Positions 35,668-45,191 of a stretch of DNA of 64,000 nucleotides are shown here, piece by piece; positions within the stretch are counted from its first letter, which is position 1, and every line of letters begins with the position of its first letter. The notes beneath the pieces are model-generated. The model was not told the origin of the DNA. It saw only the letters and a list, made by a program, of their open reading frames with translations, and did no database searches. The stretch spans positions 1-64,000 of the forward strand of contig NZ_WPIN01000004.1 in the NCBI RefSeq assembly GCF_009754945.1. Reading direction: 5' to 3'. This stretch comes from Spirosoma arboris. Lineage in GTDB: Bacteria; Bacteroidota; Bacteroidia; Cytophagales; Spirosomataceae. The translations under genes and the position numbers were made by a program.

Positions 35668-36174
35668 ATGACTTTTCGCGAAATCGTATCCGCTGTATTC
35701 CTGTTCCTGCTGTATCTCATTCTGCAAATTTTGCTGGTGCGGAATCTGGTGCTATTCGATTACGCCTTCTGCTTTGTCTATATCGCCTGTATCCTGCTTT
35801 TGCCAAACGAAACCAGCCTTACCTGGCTATTAATTATTGCATTTATAACGGGCATTACCATAGATACATTCTATAATACCCTTGGTATGCATGCTGCTGC
35901 TACAGTATTGATGGCGTATTGTCGTCCATTGATTGTACGGGCGCAAATTGATGTGCCGGGGCTGGAGTCGAGAATTGAGTTTTCACTGAAAGAGTTGGGG
36001 ACAGGGGCATTTTTTAGGTATGTATTTGTGCTGGCCTTGGTTCACCATACCGCCTTATTTTTCATTGAAGCCAGTAGCCTGGCACTGATTATTCCTACCC
36101 TTATTCGAGTTGCCGCCAGTACGTTATTTACTACCGTAAGCATTGTACTAATTCAGTTTTTCACGCGGAATTAG
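35668..36174 (+). CDS. mreD: Rod shape-determining protein MreD
   Basis: The 168-residue integral membrane protein has about five or six hydrophobic segments, matching MreD in size and in its place after mreC. Two segments are clear at VFLFLLYLILQILLVRNLVLF and LLIIAFITGITIDTFY. The stop codon directly abuts palindrome P6. The PBP2 and RodA genes that often follow in Bacteroidota are not here. ATG start. Confidence 0.85.
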   Translation: MTFREIVSAVFLFLLYLILQILLVRNLVLFDYAFCFVYIACILLLPNETSLTWLLIIAFITGITIDTFYNTLGMHAAATVLMAYCRPLIVRAQIDVPGLESRIEFSLKELGTGAFFRYVFVLALVHHTALFFIEASSLALIIPTLIRVAASTLFTTVSIVLIQFFTRN

Positions 36175-36262
36175 TTTTTGTCATGCTGACGAAGGAAGCA
36201 TCTTCGGGTGAGGCAGTATATTCAAACTACCGAAGATGCTTCCTTCGTCAGCATGACAAAAA
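36175..36262. repeat. BIME-like palindrome P6, GTCATGCTGACG subtype
   Basis: Perfect 33-bp arms (36175-36207 and 36230-36262) with a 22-base loop occupy the whole gap between the mreD stop and the msrC ATG, leaving no spare base on either side. The arm reads GTCATGCTGACG then AAGGAAGCATCTT, so the internal stem is ATGCT/AGCAT. Confidence 0.92.
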
Positions 36263-36745
36263 ATGGCTGAAACACTTAGTATTCCCCAGACAGCAAACCG
36301 CCAGGCTATTTACGATAGCTTGATTCCCCAAATAGCCGCACTCGTTGAAGGCGAACCAGATCTCGTTGCCAATTTGGCCAATATTGCTGCTGCCTTGAAA
36401 GAAGCCTTTGGATTTTTCTGGGTAGGCTTCTATCTCAAAAAAGACAACCAATTAGTTTTAGGGCCGTTTCAGGGGCCAATCGCCTGTACACGTATTGCAT
36501 TTGGCAAGGGTGTTTGTGGGGCTTCCTACACCCGCAGAGAAACCATCCTTGTGCCCGACGTTGAGCAATTCCCCGGTCATATCGCCTGTAGTTCGGCGTC
36601 CAAATCAGAAATCGTTGTACCCGTGTTCGATCGTAGTGGCAACGTGACTATGGTACTGGACGTAGACAGCGATCAATTGAACGATTTTAGTGAGGTTGAT
36701 GCTAATGGATTGGAACAAATTGCGCAGTTGATAACCAACTTCTGA
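36263..36745 (+). CDS. msrC: Free methionine-(R)-sulfoxide reductase, GAF domain
   Basis: The 160-residue protein is a single GAF domain with the three family cysteines: GPIACTRIAFGKGVCGAS holds two and GHIACSSASKSEIVVP the third. The enzyme reduces free methionine (R)-sulfoxide in the cytosol. The ATG directly follows palindrome P6, so any ribosome-binding sequence lies inside the hairpin arm, where an AAGGAAG/CTTCCTT segment is paired. This could lower translation of an mRNA starting upstream. Confidence 0.92.
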   Translation: MAETLSIPQTANRQAIYDSLIPQIAALVEGEPDLVANLANIAAALKEAFGFFWVGFYLKKDNQLVLGPFQGPIACTRIAFGKGVCGASYTRRETILVPDVEQFPGHIACSSASKSEIVVPVFDRSGNVTMVLDVDSDQLNDFSEVDANGLEQIAQLITNF

Positions 36746-36842
36746 CAGTTGCCTAAGCAATTAAGATCTAATTAAATTCAGTACGTTTCTTAAACCGTTG
36801 GTCATGTCAGTCGTCTTATGATCGGATTAACTAAGCACGATC

Positions 36843-37307
36843 ATGTTTAAGAAATTAATTGCCTTGAGTGGCCTGCTACTCACTCTGTCCTCATTACCAC
36901 TTTTAGCGCAGCAAACCGCTACTCCTGATGCTCCTACTCAAACAGGTCAACGCATAGGAAAAGGCCGGGGTATGCAGCAATATCAGGCTGCCGATCCAGC
37001 TACTAGGGCTCAACGGATGACAGACCAAATGACAAAACAGTTGGGTCTGGATGATGCGACCTCTAAAAAGGTATATGATCTGACACTGGCGCGGGCACAG
37101 AAAGTGGATGCCATTCAAAAAGGCACTGATGATAATAAGACAAAAAATCAGGCGCTGAACGCAAATGCAGACGACTTTAAAAGTAAGCTAAAAGGGATTT
37201 TAACCCCCGATCAGTTCACGAAATTTGAGTCGATGCGGGGTCGTATGGGACGAGGCCGGGGTAATGGCGGTCCTGGCGGCTCAACGAATGAGAATGATCA
37301 GAACTAA
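36843..37307 (+). CDS. Small exported protein, Spy/CpxP-like, Gly/Arg-rich tail
   Basis: The 154-residue protein has a signal peptide (residues 1-22, ending LPLLAQQ), a helical middle with QMTKQLGLDDATSKKVYDLTLARAQK and LKGILTPDQFTKFESM (an LTPxQ-type motif like periplasmic Spy/CpxP proteins), and a low-complexity tail GRGRGNGGPGG. Similar proteins are frequent in Cytophagales with no defined function; a periplasmic chaperone-like role is inference. A strong hairpin terminator follows. ATG start. Confidence 0.75.
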   Translation: MFKKLIALSGLLLTLSSLPLLAQQTATPDAPTQTGQRIGKGRGMQQYQAADPATRAQRMTDQMTKQLGLDDATSKKVYDLTLARAQKVDAIQKGTDDNKTKNQALNANADDFKSKLKGILTPDQFTKFESMRGRMGRGRGNGGPGGSTNENDQN

Positions 37308-37326
37308 GCTGGTCGAGTAAGCTAGA

Positions 37327-37381
37327 AAACGCGAAAGCCTGGTAGTCGATTTGTGTATTCGACTACCAGGCTTTCGCGTTT
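37327..37381 (+). terminator. Long hairpin terminator
   Basis: Perfect 23-bp arms (AAACGCGAAAGCCTGGTAGT type) with a 9-base loop start 20 bases after the preceding stop codon. A short T-rich stretch follows. Confidence 0.8.
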
Positions 37382-37494
37382 CTGTTTGACCTAAATGCTG
37401 TTCGAGAATAGTATCTTGCTAGCTATATCAAGTATACCCAGTTGCAGTAAAGTTAACCTGCTCTTCCCTTTTTCGGTAAACGCTACAATACTCT

Positions 37495-38565
37495 ATGGCT
37501 TCTTTCTTATCGCGCCGGTCGTTCGTGCGGCAAACTTCATTGATTACAGCGGCTGGTCTTGCGATTCCGGCCAGTTTATCCGCTAAGTCATCTAGACAGA
37601 TTATTGAACCCGACATACTTGGGCACAATGGATTTCGGTACCGCGTAGTGCCGGGTTGGGGCGTATTGGATGCTGGTAAAAACCCTGTTAATGACTGTCA
37701 CGAGATGGTTCAGGATGCCCAGGGTCGGATCATTCTGCTGACCAATGAGACAAAAAATAATATTCTCGTGTACGATAAGTCAGGTAAGTTACTCGAAACC
37801 TGGGGGCACGATTACCCTGGCGGGCATGGGCTAACGCTTGGTGGTGAAGGTAACGACCAATACTTATTAATTACAGATACCGACCGCCATCAGGTTATTA
37901 AAACCGACTTGAAAGGGCGTGAATTGATGAAGATAGACTACCCGAAGGAAACCGGGAAATATGACTATCCAACCCAGTTCAGGCCGACGGAAACTGCTAT
38001 TAATCCGGCTAACGGCGACATTTACATAGTGGATGGCTATGGTCTAAACTACGTGACTCAGTTTGATAAATCGGGTAAACTTATTCGCTATTGGGGCGGA
38101 AAGGGGGAAACCAACGATACGTTTGATTGCTGCCATGGTATAACGGTTGATCGGCGCGTAGCAGCTAATCCAACTCTTTTAATTACCGACCGTCGGCATA
38201 ATGCGCTGAAACGCTTTACGTTAGATGGGAAATATCTGTCGACGATTGCCTTGCCAGGGTCGTACATCTGTCGCCCAGTCATTCACGGCGAGAATATTTA
38301 CGGAGCCGTATTCCGCAGTACGTCCGATGCTTACCCTGATTCCGGGTATATTACGATTTTAGATAAGAATGATCGGGTTATTTCAACGCCGGGAGGAACG
38401 GAGCCTGTTTATCAAAATGGCAAACTTGGCGAACAGCGCAAAGACCGAAATCTTAGCACGTTTCTGCATCCGCACGATGTGCTGATCGATAGTGACGATA
38501 GTATTTATGTGGCTCAATGGGCATCTAAAAAAACATATCCTATTAAATTAGAGCGAGTAGCCTAA
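37495..38565 (+). CDS. Tat-exported NHL/six-bladed beta-propeller protein
   Basis: The 356-residue protein has a twin-arginine signal (SRRSFVRQTSLITAAGLAIPA) and a propeller of NHL-type repeats, for example ILLTNETKNNILVYDKSGKLLETWG, LLITDTDRHQVIKTDLKGREL and IYIVDGYGLNYVTQFDKSGKLIRYWGG. NHL propellers bind partners or form extracellular enzymes; no catalytic motif is evident. It is the first gene of a four-gene plus-strand series with cytochrome c, PSD1 and DUF1501 proteins and is separated from the next gene by 13 bases. ATG start. Confidence 0.83.
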   Translation: MASFLSRRSFVRQTSLITAAGLAIPASLSAKSSRQIIEPDILGHNGFRYRVVPGWGVLDAGKNPVNDCHEMVQDAQGRIILLTNETKNNILVYDKSGKLLETWGHDYPGGHGLTLGGEGNDQYLLITDTDRHQVIKTDLKGRELMKIDYPKETGKYDYPTQFRPTETAINPANGDIYIVDGYGLNYVTQFDKSGKLIRYWGGKGETNDTFDCCHGITVDRRVAANPTLLITDRRHNALKRFTLDGKYLSTIALPGSYICRPVIHGENIYGAVFRSTSDAYPDSGYITILDKNDRVISTPGGTEPVYQNGKLGEQRKDRNLSTFLHPHDVLIDSDDSIYVAQWASKKTYPIKLERVA

Positions 38566-38578
38566 GTGTAGCCCGATT

Positions 38579-40120
38579 ATGAATAACCTGATTTTAGTGC
38601 AGTCCACATCGCAACCATCCGATTGGATTTTGTTTTGGGGACATTTTCATCCACTCATTGTTCACTTACCAATTGGTTTCCTATTAATTGCCGGCCTTCT
38701 CGAACTGGATCGGTTGACCCGACGCAATTCAGTTAGTCCGCATACAATTACGCTGATTTTGTTCTGGTCGGCGGTTAGTGCTACGATGGCTTGTGTGCTT
38801 GGGTATATGCTATCGCAAGGTGGCGGTTATGAAACCGATACGTTAAGCTCGCATCAATGGCAGGGTATCGGGGTGGCTGTTTTTGCATGGTTAGCCTGGG
38901 CTGTCAAATCAGAAAATCTGGGTCGGATTATTCCATTTTCACAGCTCATGTATCTGCCTGCATTGGGCATCGCCTTGATTTTGTTGTTGTCAACTGGTCA
39001 TTTGGGTGGAAACCTAACGCATGGATCAGACTACCTCACACAATACATGCCGGGGCCTATTAGAACACTTACGGGTGTGCCAGACAAACTGCCGGAGTTG
39101 AAAGTGGAGCCAATCACCGACGTTAATCAGGCGATGGTTTTTCAGCAGATTGTCAACCCCATTCTCCACAGTCGTTGTGTGCAATGCCATAACGCCAGCA
39201 AATCGAAGGCGGGTCTGCGGTTAGATACGCCCGATATGATTAAGAAAGGGTCGGAGGATGGACCTGTATTTGTAGCCGGAAAAGGAACCACTAGTGATTT
39301 AATAAAAGTATGCCTATTGCCTGAAGACGACGAACATCACATGCCTCCCAAAGGCAAAACTCAATTGGAGGAAGGCCAGATTGCGTTACTAACGTGGTGG
39401 ATAGATCAGGGCGCACCGTTTGACAAAAAAGTCTCAGAAGTGAAAGTCAACGATGCCATTCGCCCTGTATTGGCCTCTTTGGGAGGTGGCGGTCCATTAG
39501 AAACTGGCGGGGCGAAGGTTGCTACGGGTCGTAATGACGGCCCCCCCGCTCCTGAGTCGCCAGTGTTGACAATGAAGGTAGCCGCTGCCGATCCGAAAGT
39601 TATTGGTGAGTTAAAGAAAGCGGGTTTGTTGGTTTTACCGCTCTCGAAAGAGCAAAACCAGTTGGAAGTAAGCGCCGTAAATGCCCAAACATTCAATGAT
39701 ACACAGGCCCAACTGTTGCCTAAACTGAGTAACCAGATTGTCTGGCTGAAATTAGGCGATACCGAAATTTCGGATGCGACACTGGCGCAGGTAGCCAGGC
39801 TTAAGAACCTTCAAAAGCTGCACCTTGAACAGACAAAAGTTACCGATGCAGGACTGAAGCAACTTAAAGGATTAGATTATCTGGAATATCTGAATCTTTA
39901 TGGAACAGCGGTAACGGATGCCGGTTTAGCCGAGTTGACGAACTTGAAAAGCCTGAAAACCGTTTATCTCTGGCAAACTAAAGTAACAGAACAGGGTATC
40001 GCCAATCTGAAAAAGAACATGCCAACTCTTGATGTTATTGGCGGTATTAGTGAGAAAGCCGCTGCCGAGTTGGCTAAAGCAACCTCGTCTGAAGCAAAAT
40101 CGGGCGAAGCAAAGAAGTAA
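38579..40120 (+). CDS. DUF2231 membrane / PSCyt cytochrome c / LRR fusion protein
   Basis: The 513-residue protein has three parts. An N-terminal DUF2231-like membrane region has HFHPLIVHLPIGF and about four segments to residue 145. A planctomycete-type cytochrome c domain follows, with CVQCH near residue 200 and the conserved AGLRLDTPDMIKKGSEDG. A C-terminal leucine-rich repeat set has LQKLHLEQTKVTDAGLKQL and LEYLNLYGTAVTDAGLAEL. It probably anchors an outward-facing redox or binding module in the inner membrane. It sits between the propeller and PSD1 genes, in the order seen in cytochrome/DUF1553/DUF1501 loci. ATG start. Confidence 0.85.
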   Translation: MNNLILVQSTSQPSDWILFWGHFHPLIVHLPIGFLLIAGLLELDRLTRRNSVSPHTITLILFWSAVSATMACVLGYMLSQGGGYETDTLSSHQWQGIGVAVFAWLAWAVKSENLGRIIPFSQLMYLPALGIALILLLSTGHLGGNLTHGSDYLTQYMPGPIRTLTGVPDKLPELKVEPITDVNQAMVFQQIVNPILHSRCVQCHNASKSKAGLRLDTPDMIKKGSEDGPVFVAGKGTTSDLIKVCLLPEDDEHHMPPKGKTQLEEGQIALLTWWIDQGAPFDKKVSEVKVNDAIRPVLASLGGGGPLETGGAKVATGRNDGPPAPESPVLTMKVAAADPKVIGELKKAGLLVLPLSKEQNQLEVSAVNAQTFNDTQAQLLPKLSNQIVWLKLGDTEISDATLAQVARLKNLQKLHLEQTKVTDAGLKQLKGLDYLEYLNLYGTAVTDAGLAELTNLKSLKTVYLWQTKVTEQGIANLKKNMPTLDVIGGISEKAAAELAKATSSEAKSGEAKK

Positions 40121-40185
40121 AGTGAATGAGCAAAATAGCCTGACAACGAGAAAATATAGTATGATTTTTATGGGCGTTTCGGCGT

Positions 40186-40193
40186 TATTTTTG
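40186..40193 (+). promoter_or_regulatory. Possible -7 box upstream of the PSD1 gene
   Basis: TATTTTTG matches TAnnTTTG exactly, 49 bases before the start codon. The -33 element is weak, so this is tentative. Confidence 0.4.
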
Positions 40194-40242
40194 TAAAATC
40201 ATTTCATTATCAATCGGTTCCTCCGTCTCGGCGGTTCATTCT

Positions 40243-43200
40243 ATGCTCGTCTGGTCTGACATACGGTTTCGATATACTATTCTTAGCGTAACAGCTGGTC
40301 TGTTCGGCGCGTCTGTCTGGTTGACGGCCTGCCACAGTTCGGTTGAAAAACCAGCTGAGATTGTTGCGGTTGAATCAAACCTTCCCGAAAAAGTCGATTA
40401 CAATTTACACGTCAAGCCGATCTTGTCCGATCGTTGCTTTGCGTGTCATGGTCCCGATAAAGCCAAACAACAGGCAGGTTTGCGGTTAGACACGCCTGAA
40501 GGGGCCTATGAAGCATTGGCAAAAAGTGGTCACACGGCTATTGTACCGGGTAACCTGGCCAAGAGTGAACTGGTAAATCGCATCATTAGCACCGACCCCG
40601 ACGTAATGATGCCGACGCCGAAATCCAATCTGAGCTTAACGACAGAAGAGAAAGCGATGCTTATTCGTTGGGTTGAGCAGGGGGCGGAGTACAAAGAACA
40701 CTGGTCGCTTATTGCACCAACCTTGCCGGATATTCCAAAGGTGAAAGATGAGCAGTGGGTGAAAAACGACATTGACCGATTTATTCTGGCCAAACAGGAA
40801 GCCAAGGGGTTGCCGCACGCACCTGAGGCTGATAAAACAACTTTATTACGAAGGGTTAGTCTGGATTTGACAGGTCTTCCTCCAACACCTGCCGAAGTCG
40901 ATGCGTTTCTGGCCGATAAGTCCCCAAATGCCTACGAGAAAGTTGTCAACCGATTATTGAAAAGCCCTCATTATGGTGAGCGACAGGCAGTTGAGTGGCT
41001 CGATGTGGCTCGCTATGCAGATACGGATGGCTATCAGGACGACGGCCTCCGAACGATCTGGCCCTACCGTGATTGGGTTATTCGGGCTTATAACCATAAC
41101 CTGTCGTTTGACCGGTTCATTACCTGGCAATTAGCCGGTGATTTACTGCCCAATCTGAAAGCTTCGGCTGACTGGAAGGAAAAACTGATTGCTACGGCCT
41201 TCAACCGAAACCATCAGCAAAGTCAGGAAGGTGGCATTGTGGACGAAGAATACCGGGTAGAATATGTGGCCGACCGGACGAATACCTTTGGAAAAGCGAT
41301 GCTTGGTCTAACGGTGGAGTGTGCTCGCTGCCATGATCATAAATACGACCCCATTAGTCAGAAAGATTATTATTCGCTGTTTGCCTTTTTCAACAGCAAC
41401 AATGAGCGAGGCCAGATTCCGTACAATGGTGAAGCAGCTCCGACCATCACGCTGACAAAGCCCGAAACAGATGCTAAACTGAAATTTATTCGCGACCAGC
41501 TTACTCCGCTTGAACAAAAACTAAATCCAAATCGCCCCGATTATCAGCAACGGTTTGGGCAGTGGCTGGCGAAGACTCGTTCAATAAGTTCAATCGATTC
41601 TGGCCTTTTGGCGCATTATACATTTGATGAAGCGGATCGGACCGATATCAGCGCATTTGTGAAAGCGCAGAATGAGAAGCGAAAGCTAGAGAACGCCCAG
41701 AAAAAGAAAGAAGAAGAGGCCAAAGCCAAGCTTAAAAAGCCTGAGGTTAAGGTAGCCGAGAAGAAAGAGCCGCCAAAGCCAAAAACGAAAGAAGAGCTCT
41801 GGAAAGACCCCCGCAATGCGTTTGCCAATACGGTCAATGATACGTTACCCGCTCGGTTAGGGGGTGATCCCGACAAAGTAGCTTATTCGGTGCCGGGTCG
41901 TTTTGGCAAAGCACGATACCTGGGCGGTGATAGTTATATCGAGTTGCCGAGCAAGTTTGGTGCTTTTGAGCAAAACGAGCCATTTACTATTAGCAGTTGG
42001 TTTAACCTGGCGAAACCAGGTATGGCGCTCACCTTGCTGGGACGAACCACTGGGCCAATGGACGGTCAGCGTGGGTATCAGCTTGATTTATTAGCCGATG
42101 GGCGACTGAAGTTAGCCTTTAGCCACGTTTGGCCCGCCAATGCCATTGATATTGAAACGATTGATAAAGTGCCTGTTCACCAATGGTTTCAGGTCGCGTT
42201 TGCTTATGATGGAACGGGTCAGGCAAAAGGCATCACTGTATACATAAATGGCCGACCTGTCCGCACCAATGTAATTGCCGATAATCTGATTCATAGTATG
42301 GTGTATGGTCGCAATCTGACTCACTGGGCACAGCATAATTTTTATGTAGGTCGGATGCACGATAATTTCTACAAGGATTTTGCAGTCGATGAGCTTCGCA
42401 TCTACAAGCGGTGCCTGACTCCGCTCGAAATGCCTGCTTTGGCGGGTCAACCTGATGTATTGGCAATAGCCCTCAAAACGCCTGTTGCTAACCGAACACC
42501 GACTCAGCGAACGGGCTTATATACCTACTACATTACAAATCAAGACCCCGTTTATCGGGCCGATTACGCTAAAGCGATGAAATTGCGAGGAGAGCAACTT
42601 ATGCTCTATACCAACTCCGATCAGCTTATGATTATGCAGGAACGTCCGGTGCCGCGCGAAACGCATTTGCTGAAACGGGGTGCCTACGATGCCCCTGCCG
42701 AAGTGGTGACGCCCGCCGTTTTGCATAGCCTGAACCCAATGGACGAGGAGACGCCGAAGAATCGGCTTGGTCTGGCGAAGTGGCTTTTGTCTGATAAAAA
42801 TCCCTTGTTTAGCCGCGTTATGGTAAACCGAATGTGGCAGCAATATTTCGGCCAGGGATTAGCTAAAAACAGCGATGATTTTGGTAATCAAGGCGCCTTG
42901 CCTAGCCATCCCGAGTTGCTGGATTATCTGGCCGTTAAATTCCGTGGCGAGGAAGGAACTCCCGATGCCTGGAATGCAAAGGCCATGCACAAATTAATTG
43001 TGATGTCAGCAACGTACCGACAGGCATCGGCAGTACCCGAAAAAACGCGAGAAACCGATCCGGAAAATATGTTCCTGACACGTGGGCCAAGCTACCGAAT
43101 GTCGGCTGAGCAAGTACGTGACAATGCTCTGGCAGCAAGCGGTTTGTTAACTCAGCGAATAGGTGGACCAAGCGTTCTGCCTTATCAGCCATCGGGTATT

Positions 43201-43716
43201 TGGGAGGCTTTGGCTACGCGAAATGCAGTAAAATACGAACAGGATCACGGCGATAGTTTGTACCGTCGGTCGATGTACACCATCTGGAAGCGATCATCTC
43301 CCGCACCAATGATGCTCAACTTCGATGCGGCCGAGCGACACACCTGCATTGTGAAACGGCAGAAAACGAGTACTCCGCTCCAGGCACTTGTTACGTTGAA
43401 CGACCCGCAATTTGTAGAAGCCGCGCGTGTACTGGCGCAACACGTAGTGCCAGCCATACCAGTCGGAAAGGAGCGACTAATGGCTATTTTCAAAGCCGTA
43501 ATCAGCCGCCCAGCCCGACCCGAAGAAATTGCACTTATGGAGCAGCTTTACGCCGAGGAACTGACTGATTTTAAGCAGAACCCGAAACGGGCGGCAGAGT
43601 TATTATCCGTAGGCGAGTACCCGGTTGATCAAAAACTCAATCCGGTCGAATTAGCTGCCTGGACAGTAGTGACAAGTACAATAATGAATTTCGACGAAGC
43701 GATCATAAAACGGTAA
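40243..43716 (+). CDS. PSCyt1/DUF1549/LamG/DUF1553 (PSD1) lipoprotein
   Basis: This 1157-residue protein has a lipoprotein signal with lipobox LTAC near residues 28-31, a planctomycete cytochrome domain with CFACH at 65-69, DUF1549 (DIDRFILAKQEAKGLP to about residue 370), a Lys/Glu-rich linker near 470-525, a LamG-like domain (about 540-740) and C-terminal DUF1553 from about 800 (RMWQQYFGQGLAKNSDDFG). The set is abundant in Planctomycetes, where it is linked to polysaccharide catabolism; the reaction is unproven. It is 5 bases from the DUF1501 gene, so the two are cotranscribed. ATG start. Confidence 0.9.
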   Translation: MLVWSDIRFRYTILSVTAGLFGASVWLTACHSSVEKPAEIVAVESNLPEKVDYNLHVKPILSDRCFACHGPDKAKQQAGLRLDTPEGAYEALAKSGHTAIVPGNLAKSELVNRIISTDPDVMMPTPKSNLSLTTEEKAMLIRWVEQGAEYKEHWSLIAPTLPDIPKVKDEQWVKNDIDRFILAKQEAKGLPHAPEADKTTLLRRVSLDLTGLPPTPAEVDAFLADKSPNAYEKVVNRLLKSPHYGERQAVEWLDVARYADTDGYQDDGLRTIWPYRDWVIRAYNHNLSFDRFITWQLAGDLLPNLKASADWKEKLIATAFNRNHQQSQEGGIVDEEYRVEYVADRTNTFGKAMLGLTVECARCHDHKYDPISQKDYYSLFAFFNSNNERGQIPYNGEAAPTITLTKPETDAKLKFIRDQLTPLEQKLNPNRPDYQQRFGQWLAKTRSISSIDSGLLAHYTFDEADRTDISAFVKAQNEKRKLENAQKKKEEEAKAKLKKPEVKVAEKKEPPKPKTKEELWKDPRNAFANTVNDTLPARLGGDPDKVAYSVPGRFGKARYLGGDSYIELPSKFGAFEQNEPFTISSWFNLAKPGMALTLLGRTTGPMDGQRGYQLDLLADGRLKLAFSHVWPANAIDIETIDKVPVHQWFQVAFAYDGTGQAKGITVYINGRPVRTNVIADNLIHSMVYGRNLTHWAQHNFYVGRMHDNFYKDFAVDELRIYKRCLTPLEMPALAGQPDVLAIALKTPVANRTPTQRTGLYTYYITNQDPVYRADYAKAMKLRGEQLMLYTNSDQLMIMQERPVPRETHLLKRGAYDAPAEVVTPAVLHSLNPMDEETPKNRLGLAKWLLSDKNPLFSRVMVNRMWQQYFGQGLAKNSDDFGNQGALPSHPELLDYLAVKFRGEEGTPDAWNAKAMHKLIVMSATYRQASAVPEKTRETDPENMFLTRGPSYRMSAEQVRDNALAASGLLTQRIGGPSVLPYQPSGIWEALATRNAVKYEQDHGDSLYRRSMYTIWKRSSPAPMMLNFDAAERHTCIVKRQKTSTPLQALVTLNDPQFVEAARVLAQHVVPAIPVGKERLMAIFKAVISRPARPEEIALMEQLYAEELTDFKQNPKRAAELLSVGEYPVDQKLNPVELAAWTVVTSTIMNFDEAIIKR

Positions 43717-43721
43717 AGGCT

Positions 43722-45173
43722 ATGGATATTCAGGATCAATTACACGATCAGCTTAGCCGCCGGAATTTTCTGGGTCAGGCTAGCGCGGGCTTAGGCACCA
43801 TTGCCCTGGCTTCACTCTTGAATCCAACCAACTTGTTTGGAGCTGCCGGGCCCGGAGAAAATCCCGCTGTTGGTAAACCACACTTCCCGCCAAAAGTGAA
43901 GCGGGTGATTTATTTGTTCCAGAGTGGTGCTCCTTCGCAGTTAGAATTATTCGATTACAAACCGAAACTCGAAGCTATGTGGGGGCAGGATTTACCTGCA
44001 TCGGTGCGGAATGGACAACGGCTGACAGGCATGAGCGCGGGCCAGAGTCGGTTTCCGTTAGCGGCCTCAAAGTATAAATTTGCACAATACGGCCCCAGCC
44101 GAATGTGGATTAGCGAACTGTTGCCGCACACGGCCAGTATTGCCAGCGATCTAACATTTGTGCGCTCCTTACATACTGAAGCCATTAATCACGACCCGGC
44201 TGTAACCTTCTTTCAGACGGGAAGCCAACAAGCCGGACGTCCTTCATTAGGCTCCTGGGTTAGCTATGGATTGGGTTCTGACAATCAGAATTTACCTTCG
44301 TTTGTGGTGCTTCTGTCCAAAGGGCGCGATGGCGACCAGCCGTTGTATGCTAAACTCTGGAGCAATGGGTTTCTGCCATCGGTGCATCAGGGCGTCGTAT
44401 TTCGGTCTGGACCAGATCCGGTTTACTACCTCAATAATCCACCGGGAATTGATAAATCCAGCCGTCGGCGTATGCTCGATTATCTGGGTAAACTGCATCA
44501 GGAACAATTCAAGCACGTACTGGACCCCGAAATAAATAGTCGGATGGCGCAGTATGAAATGGCGTACCGCATGCAGACATCTGTTCCTGAAACCCTCGAT
44601 ATTTCGAAGGAGCCAGACTATATTTTCGATATGTACGGGCCAGATAGTCGCAAGCCAGGTACGTTTGCCGCCAATTGTCTACTAGCCAGAAAGCTCGTTG
44701 AAAAAGATGTGAAATTCGTGCAGTTATACCACCAGGGTTGGGATCAGCACGGAAACTTGCCTAATGATATTAAAATCCAGGCAAAGAGCGTTGACCAACC
44801 TTCGGCGGCACTCATCATGGATTTGAAACAGCGTGGACTACTCGACGACACGCTCGTGATTTGGGGCGGAGAGTTCGGACGAGGAGCCTATTCGCAGGGA
44901 AAACTCACCCGCGATAACTACGGCCGCGATCACCACCCACGAGCATTTTCGGTCTGGATGGCTGGAGCTGGCGTCAAAAAAGGATTGGTCTATGGCGAAA
45001 CCGATGATTTTGGGTATAACGTAATAAAGGAACCTGTTCATGTTCATGATTTCCAGGCGACAATTCTCCATTTGCTTGGCGTGGATCACGAAAAGCTAAC
45101 GTTTAAGAGCCAGGGCCGACGTTACCGCCTGACCGATGTGCATGGTAACGTAGTGAAGCCATTATTGGCATAG
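43722..45173 (+). CDS. Tat-exported DUF1501 protein
   Basis: The 483-residue protein starts with a twin-arginine signal (SRRNFLGQASAGLGTIALASLL) and has the DUF1501 body with VKRVIYLFQSGAPSQLELFDYKP, RSLHTEAINHDPAVTFFQTG, and a sulfatase-like end WGGEFGRGAYSQ ... GRDHHPRAFSVWMAGAGVKKG. DUF1501 proteins resemble the alkaline phosphatase/sulfatase superfamily and are regularly encoded beside DUF1553 proteins. They probably act on a sulfated or phosphorylated glycan (inference). ATG start. Confidence 0.9.
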   Translation: MDIQDQLHDQLSRRNFLGQASAGLGTIALASLLNPTNLFGAAGPGENPAVGKPHFPPKVKRVIYLFQSGAPSQLELFDYKPKLEAMWGQDLPASVRNGQRLTGMSAGQSRFPLAASKYKFAQYGPSRMWISELLPHTASIASDLTFVRSLHTEAINHDPAVTFFQTGSQQAGRPSLGSWVSYGLGSDNQNLPSFVVLLSKGRDGDQPLYAKLWSNGFLPSVHQGVVFRSGPDPVYYLNNPPGIDKSSRRRMLDYLGKLHQEQFKHVLDPEINSRMAQYEMAYRMQTSVPETLDISKEPDYIFDMYGPDSRKPGTFAANCLLARKLVEKDVKFVQLYHQGWDQHGNLPNDIKIQAKSVDQPSAALIMDLKQRGLLDDTLVIWGGEFGRGAYSQGKLTRDNYGRDHHPRAFSVWMAGAGVKKGLVYGETDDFGYNVIKEPVHVHDFQATILHLLGVDHEKLTFKSQGRRYRLTDVHGNVVKPLLA

Positions 45174-45191
45174 TGATCGTTTGAATGTACC

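Noticed and set aside
35601..35876. Plus-strand ORF overlapping the mreD start
   Set aside because: The overlapping frame at 35668 gives a hydrophobic MreD-like protein with an ATG directly after mreC; the 91-codon frame has no such features.
41640..41820. Lys/Glu-rich stretch in the PSD1 protein as a frameshift or assembly error
   Set aside because: The frame stays open on both sides and enters a normal LamG-like domain, so it is a linker.
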